Assembly: GCF_019130065.1 (NCBI RefSeq)
Contig: NZ_JAHSPG010000001.1
Location: forward strand, 496,001-560,000
Source of the DNA: Pinibacter aurantiacus
GTDB lineage: Bacteria; Bacteroidota; Bacteroidia; Chitinophagales; Chitinophagaceae
DNA length: 64,000 nt
Reading direction: 5' to 3'
The position numbers and the translations under genes are program-made. This document shows, piece after piece, positions 17,739-25,907 of the stretch (position 1 is its first letter; every line of letters begins with the position of its first letter). The notes under the pieces are model-generated. The model saw nothing but the letters and a program-made list of their open reading frames with translations, ran no database searches and was not told the origin of the DNA.

Positions 17739-20700
17739 TTAAAATGTTACCTGGAATGCCAGTGCGTAATGTTTGGCGAATGGATAATCTATACCGCGTT
17801 CAGCTTTTACAGTTGATAAGCGAAACACATCATTCAAGTAGCCCGTGAGGCGTATCCGCTCAATGCCCATACGAGTGAGCACAGGTGTTTGATTGAATGT
17901 ATACGAAAGATTGATAGATTTCAGCTCCAGCACATTGTCCTTCTCTATAAAACGTGAAGTAGGTTGAGTTGTAGTTCTATTGGTGATGCCTTTAAAAAAA
18001 GCAACGTCTCCCGGTGCTTTCCATCTGTCATAGAACACCCTGCTATCAACGTTTTGATTAGGGTTCACATTTTCTACACGATCCACCAGCGTTTGATTGT
18101 AGATGTAACCACCAAATCTATACAGCGCATAAACATTCAATTGAAATCCCTTGTAGCCAACATTGGAGCCCAGTGTTCCTTCCAGCGTTGGATCTTTTTT
18201 AGCGTAAGGCGTATAATCTGCGGCGCTCCATATGTTTGTTTTGTTGCCGTTTTTATCGAGGTAAACTTCCTGTCCCGTTGCCGGATCAATGCCCAGCGAT
18301 TTTACTACCCAAATGGTGTTCATTGACATGCCTTCAATAAATCTTACTACTGGTTTATTTACAACAGTTGTATCTACTTTATCGTTGTAAGCACTCAGTG
18401 CATTGGATATTTTGCGCAGCTCATTTTTATTGTGTACGGCAGAACCGACCACATTCCAATAGATTTTTTTACTGGGAGAAGACAACACAGTTGCCTTCAA
18501 TGACACTTCGTAACCGCTGTTTTCTACTTCACCGAGGTTTGCCTTGTAAGTGTCGAAACCCAGCGATGGCGGCATCGTTACGTCTACCAATACATCTTTT
18601 GAGTAGTCAGAGTAATAGTTAACATAGCCGCTGAGTTTGCCTTTGAACAATTCAAAGTCCATGCCCACATTTCGTTTCTGCGTGCGCTGCCATTTCAGAT
18701 CAGGGTTGCCGTAAGCGTCTGCCAATGTACCTATGTAGCCGTCATAAGTAATGTCGGGTATATAGTCATAGGTCATGATAGATTGATACGGATAAAAATT
18801 CTGGTTGCCTGTATAGCCGAATGAACCTCTTATTCGCAACACAGAAACATTTCTCAAACCGGAGAAAAGCTTCTCTTTATGCAGGTTCCAGCCCAGGCCC
18901 GCGCTCCAGAAATTTCCCCACCTTTTATTACTACCAAACTGGGAAGAGCCATCGTAGCGAATAGAAAGATCTGTAAGGAAACGATTCTGATAACTATAGT
19001 TAAGGTTGCCCAATAATCCCATCAGTCTGCTCGTTGCTTCATAGCCAGAAGGTCTTGTGCCATCAAGGTATTGAAGCCCCATCCCTATATGATCCATCAG
19101 GTCACTGGGGAATCCGGAAGCTGTTACCGTATACTGATCATTGCTAACCTGTTGTACGTTGTAATTTGCATTCAGCACTATCAGGTGGCCGTTGATCATT
19201 CGGTTGTAGTTAAGACCCGCAGTCCCTTCATACATCGTAGTCTGGCTGGTTGTTTTTGTATAGCTTCCTTTTACCGCTGCGTTTACAAAATCTGTGTGGT
19301 CAGCCGGCTTGAAGATGTCTGCGATTTGTGTTTTCTTATTGACAGAAAATTTCGAATTGAATTTAAGATGCGCGCCCATGTTCCATTCAAATCCAAAATT
19401 GTCAATGAAGTTGTCGTACTTGCTTTCGTTCTTGGTGTTGATGGTGGCGTTATACATCGGGTCCATAATATTAACAGCAGCACTTGTAACGGATTTCAGC
19501 ACATACAACGTTTTCTTTATGTTGCCATTTTCATCATAAGGATTGTAGTAAGGATTGAGATAGGCATACGTGCTGAAACTACCATAAGGCGAGTTGGTTG
19601 TTTTTACATTGTCAAATGATATCTGGTTGAAGAAGCGCAGGTTTTTGGTATTGTAATTTAACCTGACAGCAACACCCAGGCGATCCCTTGCAGATCCTTT
19701 CATAACGCCTGTTGTAGGGTTATAAGAGAGGTCAACGCCATACCTGAATGTATTGTCGCCGCCTTCCATGTTGATAGCGTTCTTAAAATCGGTACCCACT
19801 TTTTTTACAGGCTTTTTGATCCAGTCAGTATTGTTGCCTTGCTGCACGAGTTTCAATCTTTCGTTGTAATACAAACTATATTGCTCACCTGTGGTTACAT
19901 AGCTGTTTGGTGTGTAAATGCCTGCGAGTCTTTCATACTCCAGTTTATCTTTTGCATTCAGCAAATGATAGTCTGAGAGATCCGCCACTTCCATATCCAG
20001 GTTGCCGGTGTATGTAGTGCGTAACTTACCTTTAGCAGGAGCATTGGTGGTAATCACCACTACTCCATTTGCGCCGCGTGAACCATAAATAGCAAGCGCT
20101 GCCGCATCTTTTAATATAGTGAGGGTGTTGATGCGCAATGGATCCAGGTCATATACTTTTTCAAGGCTCACTTCAAAACCATCCAGTATGAATGTTGGCA
20201 CGTTCGGGCTGCCTTTGTATTTTTCGTCGAGAGATGAGTTGATGTTGGATGCACCGCGTATTTGGAAATCGGGCATTGTGTTTGGGTCGGAGCCGATCAG
20301 GTTATTTTCTTTCAACTTAAAAGAAGGGTCCAGTGTGGACAATGCAGACAATACATTCTGGTTGGTAATGGTGCGAAGCTCTTCTCCGCTGAACGTTGAA
20401 GCCGCTCCGGTGAATGTGTTTTTCGACCTGTCGAAATAACCGGAAACAATGACTTTTTCAATCTCATTGTTTTTTACCGCCAGCACTACTTTTAAATTAG
20501 CAGTATTGCTTGCTGCCACTTCTTTATCATTCATTCCCACAAACGAGAAAACAAGTTTTGCACCTTCCAGCACCACAATGGAAAATTTTCCGTCTTTGTC
20601 AGTGCTTACGCCATTGCGCCTGCCTTTTTCTATTACACTCACTCCATGCAATGGTTTACCGCTTTCGTCGGTAACAACGCCTTGTACAGTGACAGTTGGC

Positions 20701-21164
20701 GGCGGAAGCGGCATTTCCGGCTGCACGATTTCTTTTGCGGAAACAGATGCTACAGGAACAGCTTTAATGCCGATTATTTTGTTCCTGATCTCGTAGGTCA
20801 GTGACTGTTTGTTCAAAGCTATGTCCAACGCATCTTTTAGCGGCACATTGGTAACATGCATGGTTACGGGATCGGTTTTGTCCACCAATGCTTTGTCGAA
20901 TATGAATTCGTAGCCGGTTTGTTTTTTGATGGATTCAAAAATGTAACGGAGCGAAAGTTTTTCTCCTGATATGCTTACGTTTTGCGAATAGGAACTTGCA
21001 GATACATGCAAGGCTCCGATAAGCAACAATAAAGCCGTTAACCTCATAATCAGTAACAATTTTCTCCACCGTTGTAAATGGAAGCGTTTTCCATGTTTCG
21101 GGGTGAAGGATTGAAGCAAAGCAAGCCCGTATATGGGAGCTTTGCAAATAGCAGTTAGTTCCAT
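17739..21164 (-). CDS. SusC/RagA TonB-dependent transporter with STN signalling domain (cluster B)
   Basis: An outer-membrane import barrel of about 1141 residues. After a hydrophobic leader (LTALLLLIGALHVSASSYSQ) come an STN domain (VSISGEKLSLRYIFESIKK to NKIIGIKAV), a proline-rich linker, a carboxypeptidase-regulatory-like domain (VQGVVTDESGKPLHG), a plug (VIVSGYFDRSKNTFTGAAST, VPTFILDGFEV) and a barrel ending LAFQVTF. The plug start VSGYFDRSKNT differs from the usual VVGYGxxKK. I choose ATG 21164 (MELTAICKAPIYG) over the ATG at 21203, because the plus-strand TAAATTTG box then abuts the start codon exactly as in cluster A. The STN domain can signal to FecR. Confidence 0.94.
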   Translation of the reverse strand: MELTAICKAPIYGLALLQSFTPKHGKRFHLQRWRKLLLIMRLTALLLLIGALHVSASSYSQNVSISGEKLSLRYIFESIKKQTGYEFIFDKALVDKTDPVTMHVTNVPLKDALDIALNKQSLTYEIRNKIIGIKAVPVASVSAKEIVQPEMPLPPPTVTVQGVVTDESGKPLHGVSVIEKGRRNGVSTDKDGKFSIVVLEGAKLVFSFVGMNDKEVAASNTANLKVVLAVKNNEIEKVIVSGYFDRSKNTFTGAASTFSGEELRTITNQNVLSALSTLDPSFKLKENNLIGSDPNTMPDFQIRGASNINSSLDEKYKGSPNVPTFILDGFEVSLEKVYDLDPLRINTLTILKDAAALAIYGSRGANGVVVITTNAPAKGKLRTTYTGNLDMEVADLSDYHLLNAKDKLEYERLAGIYTPNSYVTTGEQYSLYYNERLKLVQQGNNTDWIKKPVKKVGTDFKNAINMEGGDNTFRYGVDLSYNPTTGVMKGSARDRLGVAVRLNYNTKNLRFFNQISFDNVKTTNSPYGSFSTYAYLNPYYNPYDENGNIKKTLYVLKSVTSAAVNIMDPMYNATINTKNESKYDNFIDNFGFEWNMGAHLKFNSKFSVNKKTQIADIFKPADHTDFVNAAVKGSYTKTTSQTTMYEGTAGLNYNRMINGHLIVLNANYNVQQVSNDQYTVTASGFPSDLMDHIGMGLQYLDGTRPSGYEATSRLMGLLGNLNYSYQNRFLTDLSIRYDGSSQFGSNKRWGNFWSAGLGWNLHKEKLFSGLRNVSVLRIRGSFGYTGNQNFYPYQSIMTYDYIPDITYDGYIGTLADAYGNPDLKWQRTQKRNVGMDFELFKGKLSGYVNYYSDYSKDVLVDVTMPPSLGFDTYKANLGEVENSGYEVSLKATVLSSPSKKIYWNVVGSAVHNKNELRKISNALSAYNDKVDTTVVNKPVVRFIEGMSMNTIWVVKSLGIDPATGQEVYLDKNGNKTNIWSAADYTPYAKKDPTLEGTLGSNVGYKGFQLNVYALYRFGGYIYNQTLVDRVENVNPNQNVDSRVFYDRWKAPGDVAFFKGITNRTTTQPTSRFIEKDNVLELKSINLSYTFNQTPVLTRMGIERIRLTGYLNDVFRLSTVKAERGIDYPFAKHYALAFQVTF

Positions 21165-21171
21165 AAATTTG
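21141..21171 (+). promoter_or_regulatory. Plus-strand Bacteroidota promoter overlapping the susC start
   Basis: TTTG at 21141-21144 and TAAATTTG at 21164-21171 are separated by 19 nt, an exact match to the Bacteroidota housekeeping sigma consensus (TTTG, about 19 nt, TAnnTTTG). It points away from susC into the fecR-susC gap. The minus-7 box begins on the last base of the susC start-codon complement. Confidence 0.6.
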
Positions 21172-21177
21172 TTAGAA

Positions 21178-21279
21178 TTTGGGTTTTGATGTTGATCATC
21201 CAATTAAGCAAGGCTGGTTTTACAGGGTAAACCCAATGACAACCGGAAGTGAGGGTCGAAATTCGCTTTCGGTTTTTTT
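21178..21279 (+). ncRNA. Predicted ~100-nt cis-antisense RNA to the susC leader (cluster B)
   Basis: Transcription from the promoter at 21141-21171 would start near 21178, and an intrinsic terminator with seven Ts ends at 21279. The product would be complementary to the minus-strand susC leader just before its start codon. This repeats the cluster A arrangement in position, orientation and length, though the sequences differ. The ends are estimates from the promoter and terminator. Confidence 0.55.
21241..21279 (+). terminator. Plus-strand intrinsic terminator inside the fecR-susC gap (cluster B)
   Basis: A 9-bp stem (aaccggaag with ctttcggtt, one G-U pair), a 16-nt loop and seven Ts on the plus strand. 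On the minus strand no U-run follows, so it does not serve fecR or susC. Confidence 0.7.
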
Positions 21280-21347
21280 ATTTAGTTTCCCTGATGCGCT
21301 GTCTGATTTTACATGTTGAGTGTTTTAAGTTTTTTAAAGTATGTTGA

Positions 21348-22541
21348 TCATGGTTTTTTTGTTGCCGGTCCGGACATTACAGTAATGGTCTTTCCGTTTG
21401 TTTTAAAATGCACAGTGCCCGGAATCTCAAGCCCTTCCAGCAATTGCTGCACATTGTCTTTTCGCGATACAACTCCGTAAAATTCATTTGCCGGCATCTT
21501 GCCTTCATATACAATTTCTACGTCGTACCATCTTGCTACTTGTCGCATGATAGTGGTAATGCTGGCACCATCAAACCTGAACTCTCCTTTTTTCCACGCC
21601 AGCACGCTCTCCATATCGGGATGCAATGCTTTGCTGATGCGGCCCAAACCCGCAACCACAGCCTGTTGGCCGGGAGCCAGCGGCGTTACCGAACTTCCGC
21701 TTAGGGTATTTACCGCACCGTCTACCAGCGTTGTACGAGTTTCTGCTTCATCATCGTATGCCATTATATTGAAGGAGGTTCCTAGCACCTGCACATTCAT
21801 TTTATCGGTTTTTACTTCAAAAGGTTGCTTGCTGTTTTTCGCCACTTCAAAATATGCTTCACCAGTAAGATGCACTGTTCGCGTGTTTTGGGTGAAGGCA
21901 GCAGGATATTTTAGAGAAGATGCCGCGTTGAGCCAAACCTTCGTGCCATCTGCCAGTGTTATCTGGAACTGGCCGCCGCGCGGCGTTGTGAGCGTATTGA
22001 ACCCGCCATCACTTTGCGAAGAGCCTTTATAGGCAAGGCTTCCACTATCGAGCTTTATAATCTTTACGTTACCCTGCGTCGCAATGTCTCCCTGCCCTGC
22101 CTGGTCCAGCACTATGCTCGAGCCATCCGCCAGTGTTAGTGTCGCCTTGTTGCTGCCCGGAACTGGCGCTGCTACTACATTTGACGTTGTGTTGTTTTGT
22201 GTGTGTTGCTTCCATTGCAGGAAGCCAAGCACGCCTCCGGTTGCAACCAGTGTGAACACGGCGGCAGCCATCCACCAGCGGCGATTGAATCGTACAAGCT
22301 TGCCTCCCGTACTTTCTGCCTCTTCTTCCAGGGAGCGCTGCGAAAGTTTCTGCATGAATTTTTGCGTGTGGTCCGTGGTTTCCGGTAAAGGCAAGGGCGC
22401 TACTGCCGACATAGCCGTAAGCCTGTCGAACTCACTTTTTTCTGCAGTATTGTACCACCGGAAAAAAATAAGCGCTTCTTCTTCAGTAAGCGTGTCAGTG
22501 TGAAATTTTTCTATAAGAGCAATGATCTCGTTGTCTGTCAT
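21348..22541 (-). CDS. FecR-type anti-sigma factor (cluster B)
   Basis: A 397-residue single-pass membrane anti-sigma protein. It has a cytoplasmic head (EIIALIEKFHTDTLTEEEAL), a transmembrane helix (WWMAAAVFTLVATGGVLGFL, about 89-108), a periplasmic FecR domain (LTTPRGGQFQITLADGTKVWL, LTGEAYFEV, SFNIMAYDDEAETRTTLVDG) and a C-terminal DUF4974 domain (SITTIMRQVARWYDVEIVYEG). It lies 56 bp after the same-strand sigma gene, so here sigma and anti-sigma are co-transcribed, unlike in cluster A. Confidence 0.95.
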   Translation of the reverse strand: MTDNEIIALIEKFHTDTLTEEEALIFFRWYNTAEKSEFDRLTAMSAVAPLPLPETTDHTQKFMQKLSQRSLEEEAESTGGKLVRFNRRWWMAAAVFTLVATGGVLGFLQWKQHTQNNTTSNVVAAPVPGSNKATLTLADGSSIVLDQAGQGDIATQGNVKIIKLDSGSLAYKGSSQSDGGFNTLTTPRGGQFQITLADGTKVWLNAASSLKYPAAFTQNTRTVHLTGEAYFEVAKNSKQPFEVKTDKMNVQVLGTSFNIMAYDDEAETRTTLVDGAVNTLSGSSVTPLAPGQQAVVAGLGRISKALHPDMESVLAWKKGEFRFDGASITTIMRQVARWYDVEIVYEGKMPANEFYGVVSRKDNVQQLLEGLEIPGTVHFKTNGKTITVMSGPATKKP

Positions 22542-22597
22542 AAAATAACGGGTTATGTTATAGACGAACGAGTTACAGAAGTGACTACCTTATTTTT

Positions 22598-23245
22598 CTA
22601 TTTTTTTAAAAAAATTCCCAGAAGGATGATGGCTGATAGCAATTCATCGTTTTGCTGCAATGATTCTTTTACCTGATTTGCAGCCTGGTAAAAATGCTTT
22701 TTTACCCCAGCCACACTAAGGTTAACAAGCTCTGCAATTTCCTTAAAGGTTTTATCGCTTTGTGTACGCAGGAGAAAAATCTCTTTTTTTTGATCACTTA
22801 GTTGATCAATGGCACGTGCGGCTGTATTGAAATATTGTTTGTATTGAAGTTGCAGTTCAGGATGCTCCTGCAGTACCTGGTTTTCTGCGATGATAATATC
22901 CATTACTTTTTGCCTGACCTTATTTCTGCGAAGGACATCAAACAGTATATTTTTGGCAACGCGGTAAACATAGTCTTCAAATGACCGCACAAGGAAAAGT
23001 TGTTCTCTTTTATCCCAAACCCGCAGAAAGGCTTCCTGTACTATTTCTTCAGCTTCTGCCTGGTCTTTGCAGATAAACGAAATAGAATAATAAAGCTTTG
23101 GAAAATAATGTGAGTACAGTTGACCATAAGCATGTTGATTTCCCTCCGAGGCCTGGTTTATAAGTGCAGCTTCATCAGGGAATGCGGAATTTTGATCAAT
23201 ATGCTTGTTTTCGTTGGTCAGATTGACAGTTTTGGTTAGTCGCAA
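22598..23245 (-). CDS. ECF RNA polymerase sigma factor (cluster B), TTG start
   Basis: A 215-residue ECF sigma factor. Region 2 contains INQASEGNQHAYGQLYSHY, EAEEIVQEAFLRVWDKRE and DYVYRVAKNILFDVLRRNK; region 4 contains LSDQKKEIFLLR and the HTH KTFKEIAELVNLSVAGVKKH. The only start that covers region 2 is TTG at 23245, since an in-frame stop lies three codons upstream and no ATG follows before the conserved part. A rare start may keep the level low. The start lies 372 bp from the hydrolase remnant end and its transcript reads on to fecR. Confidence 0.93.
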   Translation of the reverse strand: MRLTKTVNLTNENKHIDQNSAFPDEAALINQASEGNQHAYGQLYSHYFPKLYYSISFICKDQAEAEEIVQEAFLRVWDKREQLFLVRSFEDYVYRVAKNILFDVLRRNKVRQKVMDIIIAENQVLQEHPELQLQYKQYFNTAARAIDQLSDQKKEIFLLRTQSDKTFKEIAELVNLSVAGVKKHFYQAANQVKESLQQNDELLSAIILLGIFLKK

Positions 23246-23341
23246 GCTACATTAAAATGAGGAATTGATGAAAACAAGCGGTGCCCGGGCTTTCGAGTGC
23301 CTTTTTGCTTTACAATGGAACAGAGATGTTTTGCAGGAAGA

Positions 23342-23376
23342 AAGCCTCGTTTACTCTTGTTAAGTAAACGAGGCTT
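23342..23376 (-). terminator. Hairpin after the hydrolase remnant
   Basis: A 14-bp stem (arms aagcctcgtttact and its complement) with a 7-nt loop that just reaches the shifted stop codon of the hydrolase remnant. On the minus strand it is followed by a pyrimidine stretch (tcttcc). Likely the original terminator of that gene. Confidence 0.7.
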
Positions 23377-23890
23377 ATGATCTACCAGAACCTATAATTA
23401 TTCTGCAGAAAGTTCTGTAGCAACACCCGCGATAAATGCGGCAACTTTTTCTGGTTAAGTCTGCACAGAAACCAGCATGGAATTTTGCTTCATCGTAATA
23501 AACAATGCCTTTTTCATCAGGAGGCAGCACACCGTTTTCGGCAGCGGGTGGCGCACTCTGGAACCATGTCAAGGCAGATTCACCATTATCTGGCTGGAAT
23601 GCGGCGATATAAACCAGTCCCGCAACATTAGGATGGTTGCCCGCCTCGGCAATAACAGCTCCGCCCCAGGAGTGACCCGCAAGAACAGCCGGGCCATCTA
23701 CATTGTCCAGGGCAACTTTTGTTGCTTTCGCATCATCTGCAAGAGAAGTCAACGGATTTTGCACAACCGTTACGCGATAACCCTGTTTGGTTAAAGCTTC
23801 AAAAACGCCTCTATAACCGGAGCCATCTGCAAAGGCACCATGCACTAAAACGATATTTTTTACTGCCTGTGATTTTGTTTGAGTCGCCAT
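23375..23890 (-). pseudogene. Alpha/beta hydrolase remnant with internal deletion
   Basis: The first ~145 residues from ATG 23890 (MATQTKSQAVKNIVLVHGAF) match small alpha/beta hydrolases of about 230-260 residues: oxyanion loop VHGAFADGSG and nucleophile Ser74 in GHSWGG. After AKFHAGFCADL the frame degenerates (TRKSCRIYRGCCYR) and stops at 23375. In the next frame the same DNA reads EKVAAFIAGVATELSAE and a stop at 23398, which looks like the normal C-terminal tail of this family. The segment holding the catalytic Asp and His is missing. The simplest reading is an internal deletion that also shifted the frame, leaving an inactive product. Confidence 0.75.
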
Positions 23891-24196
23891 TTTTTTTGAT
23901 TCTAATTTGTTTGTGTTGAATTGACAAGACAAAGATGAAACAGAAACAAGGCGGGATTGTTTAGCTGATTACACGATATGTTGTGATTATTTCGCTTTGT
24001 TAGTTTCTGGCCTTGAAGTACTTTTTTTAAAAGTGCAGGGAAGCACAAATCAACCAGATAATGTTGTGTACCTGAAATACTTGATATTTTATTTGTAAAG
24101 TGTAATTGAATGTATTGTTGGGGACGTAACAATTATTTAATGGTTTACAACTTCCTTCGACTGGTAATTTCGTGCCCGCTTAGCAACAAAACTTTT

Positions 24197-24757
24197 ATGG
24201 CACGCAACACGGAACTGACGGAGTTCGATGAAATTTATAACTACTATCACAACGCGGTCTATGGAAATATTCTGCGAATAGTGAAAGATGCTATCTATGC
24301 AGAAGATATTTTGCAGGATGTTTTTCTCGCCTATTGGGAAAACAGGCTATCACTCGTTCCTGAATCTGTGGGAGGATGGTTATTTACAGTCAGCTATAAT
24401 AAGTCTGTTAAGTATTTGCACCAGGTGAAAAGAATGCCCATAATCGCCGAACACAACCAACATGATATTTTTGAAGAAGCGGAACATTCAGCAGAATTCG
24501 AAGCCGGTTATACAGCAAAGATCAAAATGATTGAAGTAGCGGTTGCACACTTGCCGTCGCGCATAAAAGAAGCTTATCGCCTTTGTCGCGTGGAAGGAAA
24601 ATCACTGGAAGAAGCCGCTTCCAGAATGAATATCAGCGTTCAATCGGTGCAGGATTATCTTAAGCAATCCAATAAGTATTTAAAGTCTTACATCATGCAG
24701 CAAAATGTGGCGAAAACATTTGCTATCCTTCCTTTACTTATCCGTTTTTTTCAGTAA
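24197..24757 (+). CDS. ECF RNA polymerase sigma factor (cluster C)
   Basis: A sigma factor of about 186 residues. The ATG at 24197 (MARNTELTEFDEIYNYYHNA) gives the normal family N-terminus; an earlier start at 24110 would add 29 unrelated residues. Region 2 contains EDILQDVFLAYWENR and GGWLFTVSYNKSVKYLHQV; region 4 contains LPSRIKEAYRLCRVEGKS and the HTH LEEAASRMNISVQSVQDYLKQ. It is the first gene of the plus-strand cluster C and lies 69 bp before fecR. Confidence 0.92.
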   Translation: MARNTELTEFDEIYNYYHNAVYGNILRIVKDAIYAEDILQDVFLAYWENRLSLVPESVGGWLFTVSYNKSVKYLHQVKRMPIIAEHNQHDIFEEAEHSAEFEAGYTAKIKMIEVAVAHLPSRIKEAYRLCRVEGKSLEEAASRMNISVQSVQDYLKQSNKYLKSYIMQQNVAKTFAILPLLIRFFQ

Positions 24758-24826
24758 CAAATCTGTTAATGATTTCGTAACACAGAATCTCATCACCTTT
24801 TTCTTTCCTGCGGGTATTTATAGCAG

Positions 24827-25819
24827 ATGAAAGAAGAACAACAATCATATTGGGAAGATCTGCAAAACGGTAAGCAATATTTGCCAGAAGAACAATCTGC
24901 GGAAATATTGCGCCAACTGCACCAAAAAATAGCGGCCAAAACAACAGCGTCTGGCGAGGTAGTGATGTTTGAAAAGAATACGAGTGGCACCCTTAGAACT
25001 CTATTGCGAATAGCCGCAGTACTAATTCCTTTCCTGGTATTCTCTCTCTGGTATACACTAACTACAAATCATCAGCAAAAGAAACAAGTAGCAAACGTTG
25101 TTGCAAATACAAATACACCTGCCATTCATTTTATAGAGAATGGCGGAAAATCCTATAAAGAAATCTGGACATCGGATGGATCTCAAATAATGCTGGGAAC
25201 CAACAGCAGCGTGGAATGGGACGATAAATTCATTTCAGGAAAAAGAGATATAAAACTCAAAGGCAGAGCCTGGTTCAAAGTGCAAAAAGATAAACGTCCT
25301 TTCAGTGTGTTGACCAATGGAACGGTAACAACGGCTTTGGGCACACAGTTTCTCGTTAAAGAAATAAACGAAAAAGTTTTTGTGCAGCTGGTAGAAGGCA
25401 AAGTGAAAGTAAGCCTTGGCAAAGAGATGGACGAACAAAAAAATGTTTACCTGTCGCCTGGTCAGGAAGTATTGGTAGATGCCAGGGCAAATCAATTTAG
25501 CCTGTGCAGCACGGTCGATAATTCTTCGAAAAAAAGAAGCAGCTCTTCCGTTGATAATCCTGAAGATACCGTCGGTTTCAATAACGACAATGGAGATATT
25601 TCCGTTTACAAACAACCTTTGCAAAACCTGTTAAAAGCAATTGGCAAAAGAAATAATATTCAGTTCGTGAACCTTGAAAAATTAGATAAAAACATCAAGG
25701 TAACCGGCGCCTTCCCTAAAGCTGATTCCATCGAAAATATTTTAAACACTATTGAAGCCATTGCGCCCGTCTCTTTCCAAAAAGAGGGAGAACGTCGGAT
25801 ACAGGTTCGGCCAAACTAA
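24827..25819 (+). CDS. FecR-type anti-sigma factor (cluster C)
   Basis: A 330-residue single-pass anti-sigma protein, shorter than the other two here. It has a cytoplasmic head with WEDLQNGKQYLPEEQSAEIL, a transmembrane helix (LLRIAAVLIPFLVFSLWYTL, about 60-79), the FecR domain (KEIWTSDGSQIMLGTNSSVEW, LKGRAWFKVQKDKRPFSV, ALGTQFLVKEINEKVFVQL) and the C-terminal DUF4974 domain (QPLQNLLKAIGKRNNIQFV). The end of this gene is 89 bp from the susC ATG used here, without the intervening terminator seen in clusters A and B. Confidence 0.95.
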   Translation: MKEEQQSYWEDLQNGKQYLPEEQSAEILRQLHQKIAAKTTASGEVVMFEKNTSGTLRTLLRIAAVLIPFLVFSLWYTLTTNHQQKKQVANVVANTNTPAIHFIENGGKSYKEIWTSDGSQIMLGTNSSVEWDDKFISGKRDIKLKGRAWFKVQKDKRPFSVLTNGTVTTALGTQFLVKEINEKVFVQLVEGKVKVSLGKEMDEQKNVYLSPGQEVLVDARANQFSLCSTVDNSSKKRSSSSVDNPEDTVGFNNDNGDISVYKQPLQNLLKAIGKRNNIQFVNLEKLDKNIKVTGAFPKADSIENILNTIEAIAPVSFQKEGERRIQVRPN

Positions 25820-25907
25820 ATATCATCATTAAATACCAAATAAGTAAAGCGGCAATTCAGTGATCTGGATTGTACGGGACCCTTTTGTCAAAACAAATCA
25901 AAAAATT

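Noticed and set aside
25820-25907. A search for an antisense RNA signal in cluster C like those in clusters A and B
   Set aside because: No hairpin with a T-run on the opposite strand and no TAnnTTTG box at the susC start were seen.
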